A stretch of 64,000 nt of DNA from Bacillota bacterium (GCA_023429995.1 JAEZCE010000030.1:6842-70841); one strand, 5' to 3'; positions 35,723-45,731 are shown, numbered from the stretch's first letter. Translations and numbers: made by a program. The notes: generated by a model not told the origin, from the letters alone.

Positions 35723-37273
35723 TCACCTACTCCTTTTATCCGGTAAGAACCCGGTATTCCCTGACGAAAGGGAGGGGTCCAAATCATCTTTCCTATATTG
35801 AGATTCCTTTTGATAATCAATTTTTTCCTCTCCTTTACCCTTTACACCACTGATGATTTCCGAAAGTTTTTGAACGATTAATTTTATACTTTCTGCTTGA
35901 GAGCTCAATTCCTCGGCTATGGATGCGCTTTCCTCGGCATTTTGGGCTGTCTGTTGCGTATTGACTTCCATTTGGCTCATTGTTTTAGTTATCTGGTCAA
36001 TTCCTTGCAACTGTTCCTGACTGGCAGCAGAAATTTCAGCGATGATCTTATTGACCCTTTCAGCATTTGCGGTTATTTCAGTTAAGGCCATCCTGACTCT
36101 CTCGGCAGCCGAAACACTTTTGCTTGATAATTCGATATTCATTTGAATGATCCCGGCGGTATCCTTGGCTGCCTGAGTGCTTCGTCCAGCCAAATTTCTG
36201 ACTTCTTCCGCCACTACCGCAAAACCCGAACCGGCTTCCCCGGCACGGGCGGCCTCAATGGCTGCGTTAAGCGCTAAAATGTTTGTTTGGAAAGCAATGT
36301 CATCGATTATTTTAATGATTTTAGCGATTTGAGCGCTGGAATTCTTCACCTCTTGGATCGAGTCCATCATTTCTTTCATTTCATCGTTGCCTTTATCCGC
36401 CGATTTCTTTGTCATTTCCGTTAGTTGAACCGTCTGCTTTGTATGAGTGACATTTTGACTAAACATCGATGTGGATTCTTGTAAAATAGAAGAAGTTTCC
36501 TCAATGGAAGATGCTTGCTCGGCGCTAGTCTGAGATAATTGTTGATTTGAAGCGGCCAATTGTTTGGAAGCCGCAGTCACCTCATGGGTACTATTGGATA
36601 ATTGCCGAACAATTCCATCGATCAGACCAATAATCCTGTTGGCGAATTTCAAAGCGAAAAAAATGCACAAAATACTGATAATCATTAAAATAACTAGTAA
36701 TACCCAGCCAATCGTTGCAACTTCGCGGTTTAATCCGGCCTTAACTTCGGTGTTATAATCCAATTCAGCCATAATAAGCGTTTGAACATGCTGGCTAACA
36801 AATTGACCTACTTTTTTGGTTTCGTCGAAAGAATCAACCGTAACTGTCATATTTTTATCACGGACAGCGTTCATTGTAGCATGAAAATTTTCTTTAAAAG
36901 CGCTGAATAATCTCTCGATGGAATCCAAATCATTCATGCCGGTTGGATCTTGAATATATCTTTTTAAAAATAATATATCCGCCTCACCCTGATTCAAGAG
37001 TTTCAGGCATTGCTGCTCGGTGTCAATATTATTGAATATGTATTTTTCAAGGTTTTGCGATATTTCCGTAACCGAGTTTGAAATTCTATTGGCTACAATA
37101 ACGCTTTCAATCATGTAATCGAGGTCACTGATAAAACCTTTTAACGTGATATAAGAAAAAATACTGACTCCACTCATCAAAACAATAATCCATAAAAAAC
37201 GAAAAATCACTTTTTTTCGAAAAGAAAACTCAAACCGCTTCATAATGTTTTCGCGAAATCTAGGTTGTATCAA
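35723..37273 (-). CDS. Methyl-accepting chemotaxis protein with four-helix-bundle-type sensor
   Basis: 516 aa. TM1 at about 25-45, a helical extracellular sensor of ~145 residues as in 4HB-type receptors, TM2 at about 190-212 and a signalling domain with FQTNILALNAAIEAARAGEAG and FAVVAEEVRNLAGRS. A clear HAMP is not obvious. I keep TTG 37273 because GGAGGA lies 8 nt upstream; the in-frame ATG at 37243 has no Shine-Dalgarno. No chemotaxis genes adjoin. It lies next to the divergent xylose operon, and a sugar-related ligand is possible but speculative. Confidence 0.92.
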   Translation of the reverse strand: MIQPRFRENIMKRFEFSFRKKVIFRFLWIIVLMSGVSIFSYITLKGFISDLDYMIESVIVANRISNSVTEISQNLEKYIFNNIDTEQQCLKLLNQGEADILFLKRYIQDPTGMNDLDSIERLFSAFKENFHATMNAVRDKNMTVTVDSFDETKKVGQFVSQHVQTLIMAELDYNTEVKAGLNREVATIGWVLLVILMIISILCIFFALKFANRIIGLIDGIVRQLSNSTHEVTAASKQLAASNQQLSQTSAEQASSIEETSSILQESTSMFSQNVTHTKQTVQLTEMTKKSADKGNDEMKEMMDSIQEVKNSSAQIAKIIKIIDDIAFQTNILALNAAIEAARAGEAGSGFAVVAEEVRNLAGRSTQAAKDTAGIIQMNIELSSKSVSAAERVRMALTEITANAERVNKIIAEISAASQEQLQGIDQITKTMSQMEVNTQQTAQNAEESASIAEELSSQAESIKLIVQKLSEIISGVKGKGEEKIDYQKESQYRKDDLDPSLSSGNTGFLPDKRSR

Positions 37274-37653
37274 CTAATTTGTCCTCCGAAGCATCAATTT
37301 TAAAAACAAATAATCGACTCATATACATCGTTCTACCTAAAAAAATTATTCCAACAAAAAACACCAACATGATTCAATATATCTTTTATTAAAATTATCA
37401 TTCTTTTAGCTGGGTTGCAAGTATAATTTGGTAATATATTATGGAATAAAAAATTATTTTTTTGACGGTATGGATTTTATTCCAGCCATTGATGAGGGAA
37501 TTATTTTTTTCAGCAGGAATTCTCCCCCGGATGGTGAATATTTGATATAAACTTTTAAAAATACTTTTAAAAAGTGTTTTTGATACAGAGAATCATTTCG
37601 CCGAAACTTCACCGGCTTGATGTGAAAATTTTTCATCTTGATAAGGGATAATC
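37274..37653 (+). promoter_or_regulatory. Control region of the ROK-xylB-isomerase operon
   Basis: 380 bp without a gene. It holds two direct copies of ACTTTTAAAA 12 bp apart (37551-37560, 37563-37572); the second is part of a perfect palindrome ACTTTTAAAAAGT (37563-37575), a likely binding site for the ROK regulator. A second symmetrical site TGAAAATTTTTCA lies at 37623-37635, 18 bp before the ROK start, and resembles the sites around lacI at 47231 and 48445. I could not place the promoter with confidence. Confidence 0.5.
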
Positions 37654-38808
37654 ATGAAAAAAGCAATTAACCAGGAATTAATGCGGGTCAATAACAAAAA
37701 ATCCATTCTGGAATTAATCTTCAAAAAACCATCGCTATCGAAAGCGGAAATAGCAACCACTCTCGGTTTAAGCTCAACAACGGTCACTACATTCGTAAAT
37801 GAATTAATGGCGGAGAATCGAATTATCCAGTGTGGAATCGCCAAATCAACGGGTGGCCGCAAATCCGCTCTATATCAATTGAATCCCGAGGCTTTTTATA
37901 TTATTGGTGTTAATTTGTTAGTTGATAAATTAGTCTGGGTATTGGTTAACTCCGTGGGCGCCGTCATCCGCACCGGGGAAATATCCTTAAGCAGTAGTGA
38001 TGAGTTGTATATCATTGATCTTTTAAATAAAACCATCGATGAAATCATCCTCCGGAACAACATTGCCTCTGAAAAAATCAGCGGTATCGGAATCGGAATT
38101 CCGGGAATTGTACAAAACTCTTCCGGAATCGTTGAATTAGCCCCTAATTTAGGGTGGAAAAATGTTAATCTACGGCAATTGCTGAATACCAAAAAATTAA
38201 TTTTCATCGAGAATGAAGCGAATGCCGCGGCAATCGGCGAGCATTTTTACGGAACGGCTACCCGGGTTGCAAATCTGCTTTATGTTTCCATCGGTGTGGG
38301 AATCGGATGCGGGTTAATACTCAATGACCGGCTTTATACCGGGCATTCAAACCGGGCCGGAGAATTCGGCCATATGACGGTGGAACCCGGTGGGTTACGA
38401 TGCAGATGCGGCAATCATGGGTGTTGGGAGGCCTATGCTTCCAATGACGCCGCTCTTCAAAAGTATAATCATCAGAATCCCGCTGATCCAATACAATCTT
38501 TTGAAGAATTCTTAAGCCGGGTCACCCAAAAAGATGCTCCGGCCATTGAAGTATTGGATTCCACGATAAAATATTTGGGGATCGGCATTGCCAATCTGAT
38601 AAACGGATTAAATCCCGAAATGGTCGTCATTGGGGGTGAATTGGGCGAGATCAACGAAATCATTAGTCATAAATTAATCAAACAAATTAAAGATTGTAGC
38701 CTGGACAAAACTTTCAGTAATTTTATTTTGGAATTTTCCAAGTTGAAGAATCGCGCTACCGCTTTGGGTGTAGCGACTCAGGTCATGGAAATCGTTTTTA
38801 ATCAATAA
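37654..38808 (+). CDS. ROK family transcriptional regulator (XylR-like)
   Basis: 384 aa. N-terminal winged helix (about 1-70, KSILELIFKKPSLSKAEIATTLGLSSTTVTTFVNEL split as two helices) followed by a ROK/sugar-kinase-like domain with GIGIGIPGI, FIENEANAAAIGEHF and the zinc motif CRCGNHGCWE. Such proteins repress sugar-catabolic operons and are released by the sugar. It is 22 bp before xylB, so it is an operon-internal, probably autoregulated, regulator of xylose or a related pentose pathway. Kinase activity of the ROK fold is usually lost in the regulators. Confidence 0.93.
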   Translation: MKKAINQELMRVNNKKSILELIFKKPSLSKAEIATTLGLSSTTVTTFVNELMAENRIIQCGIAKSTGGRKSALYQLNPEAFYIIGVNLLVDKLVWVLVNSVGAVIRTGEISLSSSDELYIIDLLNKTIDEIILRNNIASEKISGIGIGIPGIVQNSSGIVELAPNLGWKNVNLRQLLNTKKLIFIENEANAAAIGEHFYGTATRVANLLYVSIGVGIGCGLILNDRLYTGHSNRAGEFGHMTVEPGGLRCRCGNHGCWEAYASNDAALQKYNHQNPADPIQSFEEFLSRVTQKDAPAIEVLDSTIKYLGIGIANLINGLNPEMVVIGGELGEINEIISHKLIKQIKDCSLDKTFSNFILEFSKLKNRATALGVATQVMEIVFNQ

Positions 38809-38830
38809 TTTAAATAAAGGAGTTGACTCT

Positions 38831-40324
38831 ATGGGATATTTATTAGGATTCGACATCGGCAGTTCCTCCATCAAAGCCACATTAATGGATTCTGTCACGG
38901 GTAAGGTTATCGCTTCGGCAACTTCTCCTCAAACGGAAATGGAGATCATGGCGCCCAGGCCTGGATGGGCCGAGCAACACCCCGATACTTGGTGGCAACA
39001 TGTAAAATCAACCACGGCAATGATTAAAAGCAGCAGCAAGATTGATTTATCGGATGTGGAGGCGATTGGCCTTTCCTACCAAATGCATGGACTGGTCATC
39101 GTCGACAAGGATCGGAAACCATTAAGACCGGCCATTATCTGGTGTGATAGCCGGGCTGTATCCAACGGCGAGGATGCCTTCAAAAATTTAGGTTCGCAAA
39201 AGTGTTTATCCCAATTACTGAATTCACCGGGAAATTTCACAGCCTCCAAATTAAAATGGGTTCAGCAAAATGAACCCGATATCTATCAACGAATATACAA
39301 GGCCATGCTTCCGGGCGACTATATCGCCCTGAAAATGAGCGGCGAGATCAAAACCACTCCCTCCGGATTATCCGAAGGTATCCTCTGGGATTTCCAAAAT
39401 GGAAAACTCGCCCAAATGCTTTTAGATTATTACGGTATCTCCTCCGATCTGATTCCCGATCCGGTGCCGACCTTTTCGATCCAGGGCGAGTTAACCCCGC
39501 AAGCCGCTGAGGAATTGGGTCTGAAACCCGGGATTAAAATAGCCTACCGGGCCGGCGATCAGCCCAATAACGCTTTTTCGCTGAATGTTTTGGAACCCGG
39601 TGAACTGGCGGCGACCGCCGGAACCAGCGGCGTTGTTTATGGAGTCGGCGATAAACCCAATTATGATCCCAAATCCCGCGTGAATACCTTTGTCCATGTC
39701 AATCATGAAGCAACCGCTCCGCGGTATGGTATTTTACTGTGCATGAACGGTACCGGTATCTTAAACCGCTGGATGAAAAGCAACGTGGCCGAAGGATTGT
39801 CCTACGAAGAAGCAAATCAACTGGCGGCCAAGGTTCCGGTCGGCTGTGACAATCTGACGATTCTTCCTTACGGCAACGGCGCCGAACGCACTCTCGAGAA
39901 CAAAAATATCGGCGCTTCCATTCACGGTCTCAATTTTAACATTCATGACCGCGCTTACCTTCTCCGGGCCTCCCAGGAAGGGATTGTATTCGCCCTGAAT
40001 TACGGTATTGAAATCATGGAAAACATGGGAATCAATATCCAGACCGTTAAAGCCGGCCATGCCAATATGTTCCTAAGTCCGATTTTCAGTGAAGCCTTTG
40101 CCACTATCACTGGCGCCGAGGTTAAACTCTATAATACCGATGGTTCACAGGGCGCTGCCAGGGGTGCCGGGCTTGGATCCGGTATTTTCAAAGATTTTCA
40201 GGAAACCTTCACCGGGTTACAGGCCGTCAAAACCATCGAGCCCAATGCAGCCTTAAAATCGGCCTATCAAGAGGCCTATCAAAATTGGAAGGCGATCTTA
40301 AAACACCTGCTTGAAACCAGTTGA
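38831..40324 (+). CDS. xylB: Xylulokinase
   Basis: FGGY-family carbohydrate kinase (497 aa) that phosphorylates D-xylulose. Seen: ATP-binding LLGFDIGSSSIKATLMD at the N-terminus, LSYQMHGLV (xylulokinase-type GQMHG loop) and IIWCDSR, and GDQPNNAFSLNVLEPGELAATAGTSG in the C-terminal domain. ATG 38831 has an AAGGAG ribosome-binding site. It sits between the ROK regulator and the isomerase-like gene. Specificity for xylulose over another ketose is inferred from motifs and context. Confidence 0.92.
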   Translation: MGYLLGFDIGSSSIKATLMDSVTGKVIASATSPQTEMEIMAPRPGWAEQHPDTWWQHVKSTTAMIKSSSKIDLSDVEAIGLSYQMHGLVIVDKDRKPLRPAIIWCDSRAVSNGEDAFKNLGSQKCLSQLLNSPGNFTASKLKWVQQNEPDIYQRIYKAMLPGDYIALKMSGEIKTTPSGLSEGILWDFQNGKLAQMLLDYYGISSDLIPDPVPTFSIQGELTPQAAEELGLKPGIKIAYRAGDQPNNAFSLNVLEPGELAATAGTSGVVYGVGDKPNYDPKSRVNTFVHVNHEATAPRYGILLCMNGTGILNRWMKSNVAEGLSYEEANQLAAKVPVGCDNLTILPYGNGAERTLENKNIGASIHGLNFNIHDRAYLLRASQEGIVFALNYGIEIMENMGINIQTVKAGHANMFLSPIFSEAFATITGAEVKLYNTDGSQGAARGAGLGSGIFKDFQETFTGLQAVKTIEPNAALKSAYQEAYQNWKAILKHLLETS

Positions 40325-40455
40325 TAGGACCCATCCGTAAAGCGTTATCCCAATGGAAGCATCATCGAAAACCCGTTTGATTTCGGTGGTTACCTTTCGG
40401 TAATACCGTATCATATTCAAAATGTGGTTAACTAAAAACAAAGGGAGGAAACAAA

Positions 40456-41589
40456 ATGTCGAAAAAATCATTGCATGCAATTTGTCGTTGGACTTTTAAC
40501 CCGGGAAAAGGCGGTTTTACCCCCGGCGATATGCGTCCGGCCTGGGCTGCCAACAAGCTGGATGCTGTCGGAATTATCGGCATCATCAAAGAAAAAATCG
40601 CGCCTAAAATGCCCGACAATGTTGAACTCGGATTTGAAGTCCATTATGACAGCGAAATTGATGAAAAAACCGCCCCGGCTGTTGCCGATGCCCTGCTTGA
40701 CGCGAAAATGCATCTGGCCATGATCACCCCGGGCGCTCATTCCCATTTCGGTTACGGCGGGGTTTGTTCCTTGGATCCCAAAGAACGGAAAGCCGCCGAA
40801 GAATTAGGAATCCGCACGGTCGATTTGGCCTATGGTCCTATGAAAAAAGCCTGGCATCCAGATAGCGCCAAAGCACCGGCTTTTGTCCTCTGGAACGGTT
40901 CTTACGGTTACGATTTAGCCTCGGTTGGGGTTAAACAAATGTATCAAAACCTGAAAGAAAGCATTGCCGGCCTCTGTAAATATGAGGAGAAAAAAGGCGG
41001 CAGCCTTTATATCGGTTTTGAGCCCAAACCCAATGAAGGACATCCGGCGATGATCATTCCGACCGTGGCCTCCGCCCTGCTTTTCTGGCGCCGTATCGAA
41101 GAAGAATTCGGCGTCTCCCGCAAGAAAAAAGGGGTCAACAAAGAATTCGGCCATACTGAAATGATTGGCCTTGACCACGTGTATGATTCCGTTGAAGAGC
41201 TGGATAACGAGGCCATGGTCCACATGCATCTAAACAGCCAGGGATATAACGACGGTATCATTCTCGGCGGCCCTGGAAAATACGACATTGATCACGGCAC
41301 CCGAATCAACGGCATGAATATCGCCATCGCCGGCCTGATCGACGAAGCCGGGTTCCAGCGCTGGAAAGGCCATGACATGGTACCCCGGGCCTACGATAAT
41401 GAAGAACAAGCCATTGACCGGATTGTCAGAAGCATCTTAAGCTGGGAAGCATGCGCTAAAGCCGCTACCGAGCTGGATACCAATCAATTGTTGAAACACC
41501 TTGCCAACCGCGAGACCGCCAAGGCGGAAGACATGATGAGAGCCGCAGTGGTAAGCGCCCAGAAACATTTTGACCAGATGTACAAGTGA
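40456..41589 (+). CDS. Xylose-isomerase-like TIM-barrel protein, divergent metal site
   Basis: 377 aa. Context (next to xylB) and motifs suggest conversion of an aldose to a ketose. EPKPNE is the canonical metal/substrate motif and NKEFGHTEM aligns with NPEVGHEQM of XylA. The expected HIDLN segment reads HMHLN, so an Asp that is a metal ligand in XylA would be His, and the YDQDLRFG segment is replaced by KYDIDHGTR after an insertion. It may be a divergent xylose isomerase or an isomerase for another pentose. ATG 40456 is preceded by GGGAGG. Confidence 0.7.
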   Translation: MSKKSLHAICRWTFNPGKGGFTPGDMRPAWAANKLDAVGIIGIIKEKIAPKMPDNVELGFEVHYDSEIDEKTAPAVADALLDAKMHLAMITPGAHSHFGYGGVCSLDPKERKAAEELGIRTVDLAYGPMKKAWHPDSAKAPAFVLWNGSYGYDLASVGVKQMYQNLKESIAGLCKYEEKKGGSLYIGFEPKPNEGHPAMIIPTVASALLFWRRIEEEFGVSRKKKGVNKEFGHTEMIGLDHVYDSVEELDNEAMVHMHLNSQGYNDGIILGGPGKYDIDHGTRINGMNIAIAGLIDEAGFQRWKGHDMVPRAYDNEEQAIDRIVRSILSWEACAKAATELDTNQLLKHLANRETAKAEDMMRAAVVSAQKHFDQMYK

Positions 41590-41621
41590 TTTACGAACGA
41601 GCATTGAAATTCGGCTTTTGT

Positions 41622-41659
41622 AAAAAAACAGTCCCGATTAACGATTCGGGGCTGTTTTT
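41622..41659 (+). terminator. Intrinsic terminator of the xylose operon
   Basis: ACAGTCCCGA (41628-41637) and TCGGGGCTGT (41646-41655) form a stem, followed by TTTTTA; the A-rich 5' side (41622-41628) helps. 33 bp past the isomerase stop. Confidence 0.88.
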
Positions 41660-41721
41660 ATGAAATGAACAATGATCGATCTTAATTTTCCGGTTGCTAC
41701 CTTAACCCACCGCCAAGTAGC

Positions 41722-43806
41722 CTAAATCTCTTGCAGTTCGAAAAGCCGCGCTGAATTAATTTTCGGTAAAATAACACTAAGTTCACCCTGATCCTGTTGC
41801 CACCCAAAACTGCATCCAGCATCCGACGGATACCCGACATTGACCCTGACTTTTTTCCCTTTTAAAAATTTTACCGGCAAACGGCAGTATTCGTTAGAAC
41901 CTTCCAATCTCCATACTGCAAGATAGGTTTTCCCGGTACACCTTAACCCCCAACTAATCCACGGATCTTCAAATGTGGGTAATCCAAGGGGCCAAAACGG
42001 CAACCCTTGCGGAATATCGCACCGGATTGATTTATAATAGGCCAATCCTTCCCGCACCCATTGCAGCCTTTCCTGAGACAGCTCTGCTAAATGACCGCTT
42101 TGATGAACTCGCATCAGAATTGCGTTCACCATATTAAAGATAACCTCTTCAATATCCCCTTCGCGTAGAGGATAAGACCAGATTGCGCACTGTTCCGGAG
42201 TCACTCCGGTTGCGCATGATGCGGCAATAGCCGCATATTTGCGGTAATCGGTTTGATCGCTGCTGGATTGGATGCTATGCCGGCTTAACAGGGCATAATC
42301 CATACGCATTCCGCCGCTGCTGCAGTTTTCGATGACCAGATCCGGATAATCAACAAAAATCTTGTCAAGCCAAGCCAAGTATGCCCGGTTGTGTTCTAAA
42401 AGACCGTCGCCGAAACTGTCAGCCCCATTTTCAGTACCAATACCGGCATTGATATTATAATCCATTTTAATATAGCCGACACCATATTCCTTGACCAAAC
42501 GCTTCATAATCCCATCAGCATGTTTTCGAACTTCCGGATTGCGAAAATCCAGTTGATAACGGCCATGATCAATGACTCGTTTATCATGGCGGATAAAAAA
42601 CCAATCATCCGGGACTTGACTGGCCAGCGGACAATGAATACCCATCACTTCAATTTCCAACCACAATCCCGGGATCATCCCTTTAGACCGGATATAATCA
42701 AGGGGTTCCTTAATGCCACACGGAAAACGAAGTTTGGCCGGCTGCCACTCTCCGACTCCGTCCCACCACTCGCCGTCGGAATACCAGCCGGCATCAATAC
42801 AAAAATATTCACAACCGACTGCAGCTGCGGCATCAATCAGCGGGATCAATTTAGCCGTCGTTGGATCGCCCATTAAACAATTCATATAGTCATTAAAAAT
42901 AATGGGTAACTTTTGATCATCGACATTGGGACGCCGTATCACTCTGCGATAATGGGTCAAAGCATGAATGGCTTTTTCAAAATCACCGGCTACGGAACCA
43001 ATAGCGACCGGGACCGAGCTAAAAGAATCTCCCGGGGATAATCTTTTCCACCAATGATTTTCGTTCTCGGTGGGTCCGCTGAGCTGTAAGTAAAGGTGTT
43101 CGGCAATGTCGCTGATTTCCCAATGCCAGGAGCCATTATTTTCAATCTGCCAAAATAATAAATTTCCGGATTCAATGTTTTCAAAACAACCCATCGGCAA
43201 ATATTGGGAAGTGGACCAAGTGCCGTTGTTTGAAAAAGCAAGACGCTTGATGGAAAAAGTATTCACCTTTGACAAACCAAGCTCGGGGAGAGAATTTTGA
43301 CGCCATTGTCCCTCCCCATACCATGCATTATGGGGGATATGCAACCTGCTTTTTTGTTCCCAGGATAATATTCCTTCTTTAGCGATTCCAGTTAAAGCGA
43401 ATGACGAAACATATTCCAGGGTCTTGATTTCTCTGCTCACGTTGTGAATTTCAGTCCAGGAACGCACCATCGGGATACCGTCAAAAAATTGTACATGGCT
43501 GGTGACCATCAAACCGGAGTCTTCCATTTCAAACTCAAGTTTTCGTCCATGCGCCGCACGGTAATCATGGTGCGTTTTATAAATCAACCGCCCGCCGGGC
43601 ATGGTCCCGGTATGTTTTGAGCCGTGGTGGTCGTCCTGATTCTCGCCGGCCATCTGAATTTCCACGAGCCGGAACATTTTTTTTTGTTCTTCGGTTATGG
43701 TTTCAGGATCAAAAGTATGGGAAGAAAAATGCAGCAGACGAAGATCCTGATTTTCAGTAACTTCCAGAACTAAGTGTAAACCGTTTTCTTCGATGACAAT
43801 CTCCAT
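41722..43806 (-). CDS. Alpha-galactosidase, GH36 family
   Basis: 694 aa from ATG 43806, with AAAGGA about 9 nt upstream; the open frame reaches 43824. It hydrolyses terminal alpha-galactosyl residues such as those in melibiose and raffinose. The catalytic nucleophile is the Asp in YIKMDYN and the acid/base Asp lies near SSSDQTDYRKY, preceded by the family ENCSSGGMRMDYALL. There is no signal peptide, so it acts on sugars imported by the neighbouring ABC transporter. The permease gene starts 47 bp away on the same strand, so it belongs to the same operon. Confidence 0.9.
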   Translation of the reverse strand: MEIVIEENGLHLVLEVTENQDLRLLHFSSHTFDPETITEEQKKMFRLVEIQMAGENQDDHHGSKHTGTMPGGRLIYKTHHDYRAAHGRKLEFEMEDSGLMVTSHVQFFDGIPMVRSWTEIHNVSREIKTLEYVSSFALTGIAKEGILSWEQKSRLHIPHNAWYGEGQWRQNSLPELGLSKVNTFSIKRLAFSNNGTWSTSQYLPMGCFENIESGNLLFWQIENNGSWHWEISDIAEHLYLQLSGPTENENHWWKRLSPGDSFSSVPVAIGSVAGDFEKAIHALTHYRRVIRRPNVDDQKLPIIFNDYMNCLMGDPTTAKLIPLIDAAAAVGCEYFCIDAGWYSDGEWWDGVGEWQPAKLRFPCGIKEPLDYIRSKGMIPGLWLEIEVMGIHCPLASQVPDDWFFIRHDKRVIDHGRYQLDFRNPEVRKHADGIMKRLVKEYGVGYIKMDYNINAGIGTENGADSFGDGLLEHNRAYLAWLDKIFVDYPDLVIENCSSGGMRMDYALLSRHSIQSSSDQTDYRKYAAIAASCATGVTPEQCAIWSYPLREGDIEEVIFNMVNAILMRVHQSGHLAELSQERLQWVREGLAYYKSIRCDIPQGLPFWPLGLPTFEDPWISWGLRCTGKTYLAVWRLEGSNEYCRLPVKFLKGKKVRVNVGYPSDAGCSFGWQQDQGELSVILPKINSARLFELQEI

Positions 43807-43852
43807 TTTCATATTTCCTTTCAATGGCCCTTTATAGGAAGCATATTGTGGC

Positions 43853-44773
43853 TTATCCTTTCACCGCTCCGACTGTCATCCCTTTGACGAAGTATTTCTG
43901 TAAGGTGATGAAAAGAATCGTTACCGGCAATACCGATATGACAATTGCGGCCATGGCGGTTGTATAGTCGCTGGTATACTGGGAGAATAACGCCTGAATC
44001 GCTACAGTAAGCGTTTTAAGTTCTTTCAAATTGATATAAAGATTCGCCATCAGGTAATCATTCCAAATTTGAAAAGCCTGCAATATTGTCAAAGTGGCTA
44101 TCGCCGGTTTTAAGAGCGGCAATACAATGGAAAAATATGTCCTATAAATTGAACAACCATCAATTTTGGCGGCTTCTTCCAACTCCACCGGAACAGTGGA
44201 TATAAAACTCGTCATTAAAAATACACCAAAGGACATACCGGTTGCAATATACATCAAGATAATTCCAATCCGGGTATTGGTCAATCCGCTTTTATATCCG
44301 ATGATATAAATGGGAAGAAACAATGCCTGGTAGGGAATAAAAATTCCTAATAAAAAATAAATATAACTAAATTTGAAAAACCCGTTCTTGCAGCGGGCAA
44401 TGGCCCAGGCCGCAGCTCCGCACATAATTGCCAATACGAAAACCGATATCGCCGTATAAAAAAATGTATTCAAAAAAGTAGTCGTTAAATCAAGTCTTTT
44501 AAATGCCGTGATATAGTTATCCAGGTTAAAACCTTGCGGTAGAGACAAAGGGCTGTTTAGATAAAGCTCTTGGGTGGTTTTAAAGGAATAATTAACAATG
44601 ATCAAAAGAGGCACCGCAAATAAGACGGCTATCATTGTCATCAATAATTGAGTCATGCCGATTCCAAAGGTGTATGATTCATTGTCGCCCGTTTTTGATT
44701 TTTGGGCAGCTGTTCGTTGTTCCGTTTCACGCATTAATTCTGAATGAGGTTCCTTATTCAGGGTCGTCATCAT
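43853..44773 (-). CDS. CUT1-type sugar ABC transporter permease (MalG/MsmG-like)
   Basis: 306 aa, about six TM helices with a long N-terminal cytoplasmic tail. The EAA loop (EEAAKIDGCSIYRTYFSIVLPLLKP) is the site that contacts the ATPase. The substrate is probably a galactoside taken up for the adjoining alpha-galactosidase. It overlaps the upstream permease gene by 4 bp. No ATPase gene is present; a shared MsmK-type ATPase encoded elsewhere is likely. Confidence 0.93.
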   Translation of the reverse strand: MMTTLNKEPHSELMRETEQRTAAQKSKTGDNESYTFGIGMTQLLMTMIAVLFAVPLLIIVNYSFKTTQELYLNSPLSLPQGFNLDNYITAFKRLDLTTTFLNTFFYTAISVFVLAIMCGAAAWAIARCKNGFFKFSYIYFLLGIFIPYQALFLPIYIIGYKSGLTNTRIGIILMYIATGMSFGVFLMTSFISTVPVELEEAAKIDGCSIYRTYFSIVLPLLKPAIATLTILQAFQIWNDYLMANLYINLKELKTLTVAIQALFSQYTSDYTTAMAAIVISVLPVTILFITLQKYFVKGMTVGAVKG

Positions 44774-45651
44774 AGTTGCACCTCCTTCTTTTTGAGAAAG
44801 CCCAATTGGATTAAGGCTATCACCAGAAGGACCAACACCAAAACCACCGATATCGCAGAACCATATCCATACTGTCTTCCGCTGATCGCCGTATTATAAA
44901 TCTGATAAATAATGGAAGTCGAAGCTCGTCCCGGACCTCCCTGGGTAGAAGAAACCATTAATTCATATACTTTTAATGATCCGGTGGTAATACCGACGAT
45001 ACAAATTGTAAACGCCGGAGCCAGCATGGGAATTGTTATACTGCGGAATTTGCCGAAAGAACTTGCCCCATCAATACTGGCGGCTTCATATAAATCGTTT
45101 GGGATAGACTGCAAAGCCGCAAGGTAAATCAACATCCAATAACCAATCCATTGCCAGTTATTGGCGATTAACATCCCGGCGAGCACCGTTTTTCCATCTC
45201 CGAACAACAGGAAATTAAAATGGGTTCCCATCCATTCATTGAGTGCGGGCAGAATATTGGAGAACATTCTTAACCATATAAATCCTACAATGACCGCACT
45301 AATCAGACAAGGTATAAACAATATGGTACGGTATATTTTTTTCCCTTTTAAAGCGCTATTCAAGGCAACGGCAAAAAGTAAGGCAAAAGTATTTTGGATC
45401 ATAGTATTCCAAACTGTAAATTTGATCGTAAAAATCCAGGCCTGGATGACATAGGGGTCCGAGAAAGAATGGAAGTAATTTTGCAGCCCTACAAATGGTT
45501 TGTTCGCAGTCATCCCATTCCAACTCGTCAGGGAATAACCAAACGCAAGCATTAACGGAATAATCAGCCCGATCGTAAAAAGTATCATGCCGGGTAAGAT
45601 CAGTGAAATATATTGCAACAATTCAATTCGAGCCAACGATTTCTGGCGCAT
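44770..45651 (-). CDS. CUT1-type sugar ABC transporter permease (MalF/MsmF-like)
   Basis: 293 aa from ATG 45651, chosen because AAGGAGA lies 7 nt upstream; the frame is open further to 45699 but that part overlaps the terminator hairpin upstream. Six TM helices and the EAA loop EAASIDGASSFGKFRSITIPMLAP. It pairs with the next permease gene. An intrinsic terminator lies just upstream, so it and the genes after it are probably expressed below the binding-protein gene. Confidence 0.93.
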   Translation of the reverse strand: MRQKSLARIELLQYISLILPGMILFTIGLIIPLMLAFGYSLTSWNGMTANKPFVGLQNYFHSFSDPYVIQAWIFTIKFTVWNTMIQNTFALLFAVALNSALKGKKIYRTILFIPCLISAVIVGFIWLRMFSNILPALNEWMGTHFNFLLFGDGKTVLAGMLIANNWQWIGYWMLIYLAALQSIPNDLYEAASIDGASSFGKFRSITIPMLAPAFTICIVGITTGSLKVYELMVSSTQGGPGRASTSIIYQIYNTAISGRQYGYGSAISVVLVLVLLVIALIQLGFLKKKEVQL

Positions 45652-45667
45652 GATGCTATCTCCTTCT

Positions 45668-45708
45668 AAAAAAATAAGGGGAATAATGAAAACCAGCACT
45701 ATTCCCCT
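45668..45708 (-). terminator. Intra-operon terminator between binding protein and permeases
   Basis: AGGGGAATA (45677-45685) and TATTCCCCT (45700-45708) form a perfect 9-bp stem with a 14-nt loop; on the minus strand TATTTTTTT follows (A tract 45668-45674). It lies 24 bp past the binding-protein stop and directly before the permease Shine-Dalgarno. Read-through would set the binding-protein:permease ratio. Confidence 0.85.
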
Positions 45709-45731
45709 AGGATTAAGCCACTCTCATCGTT

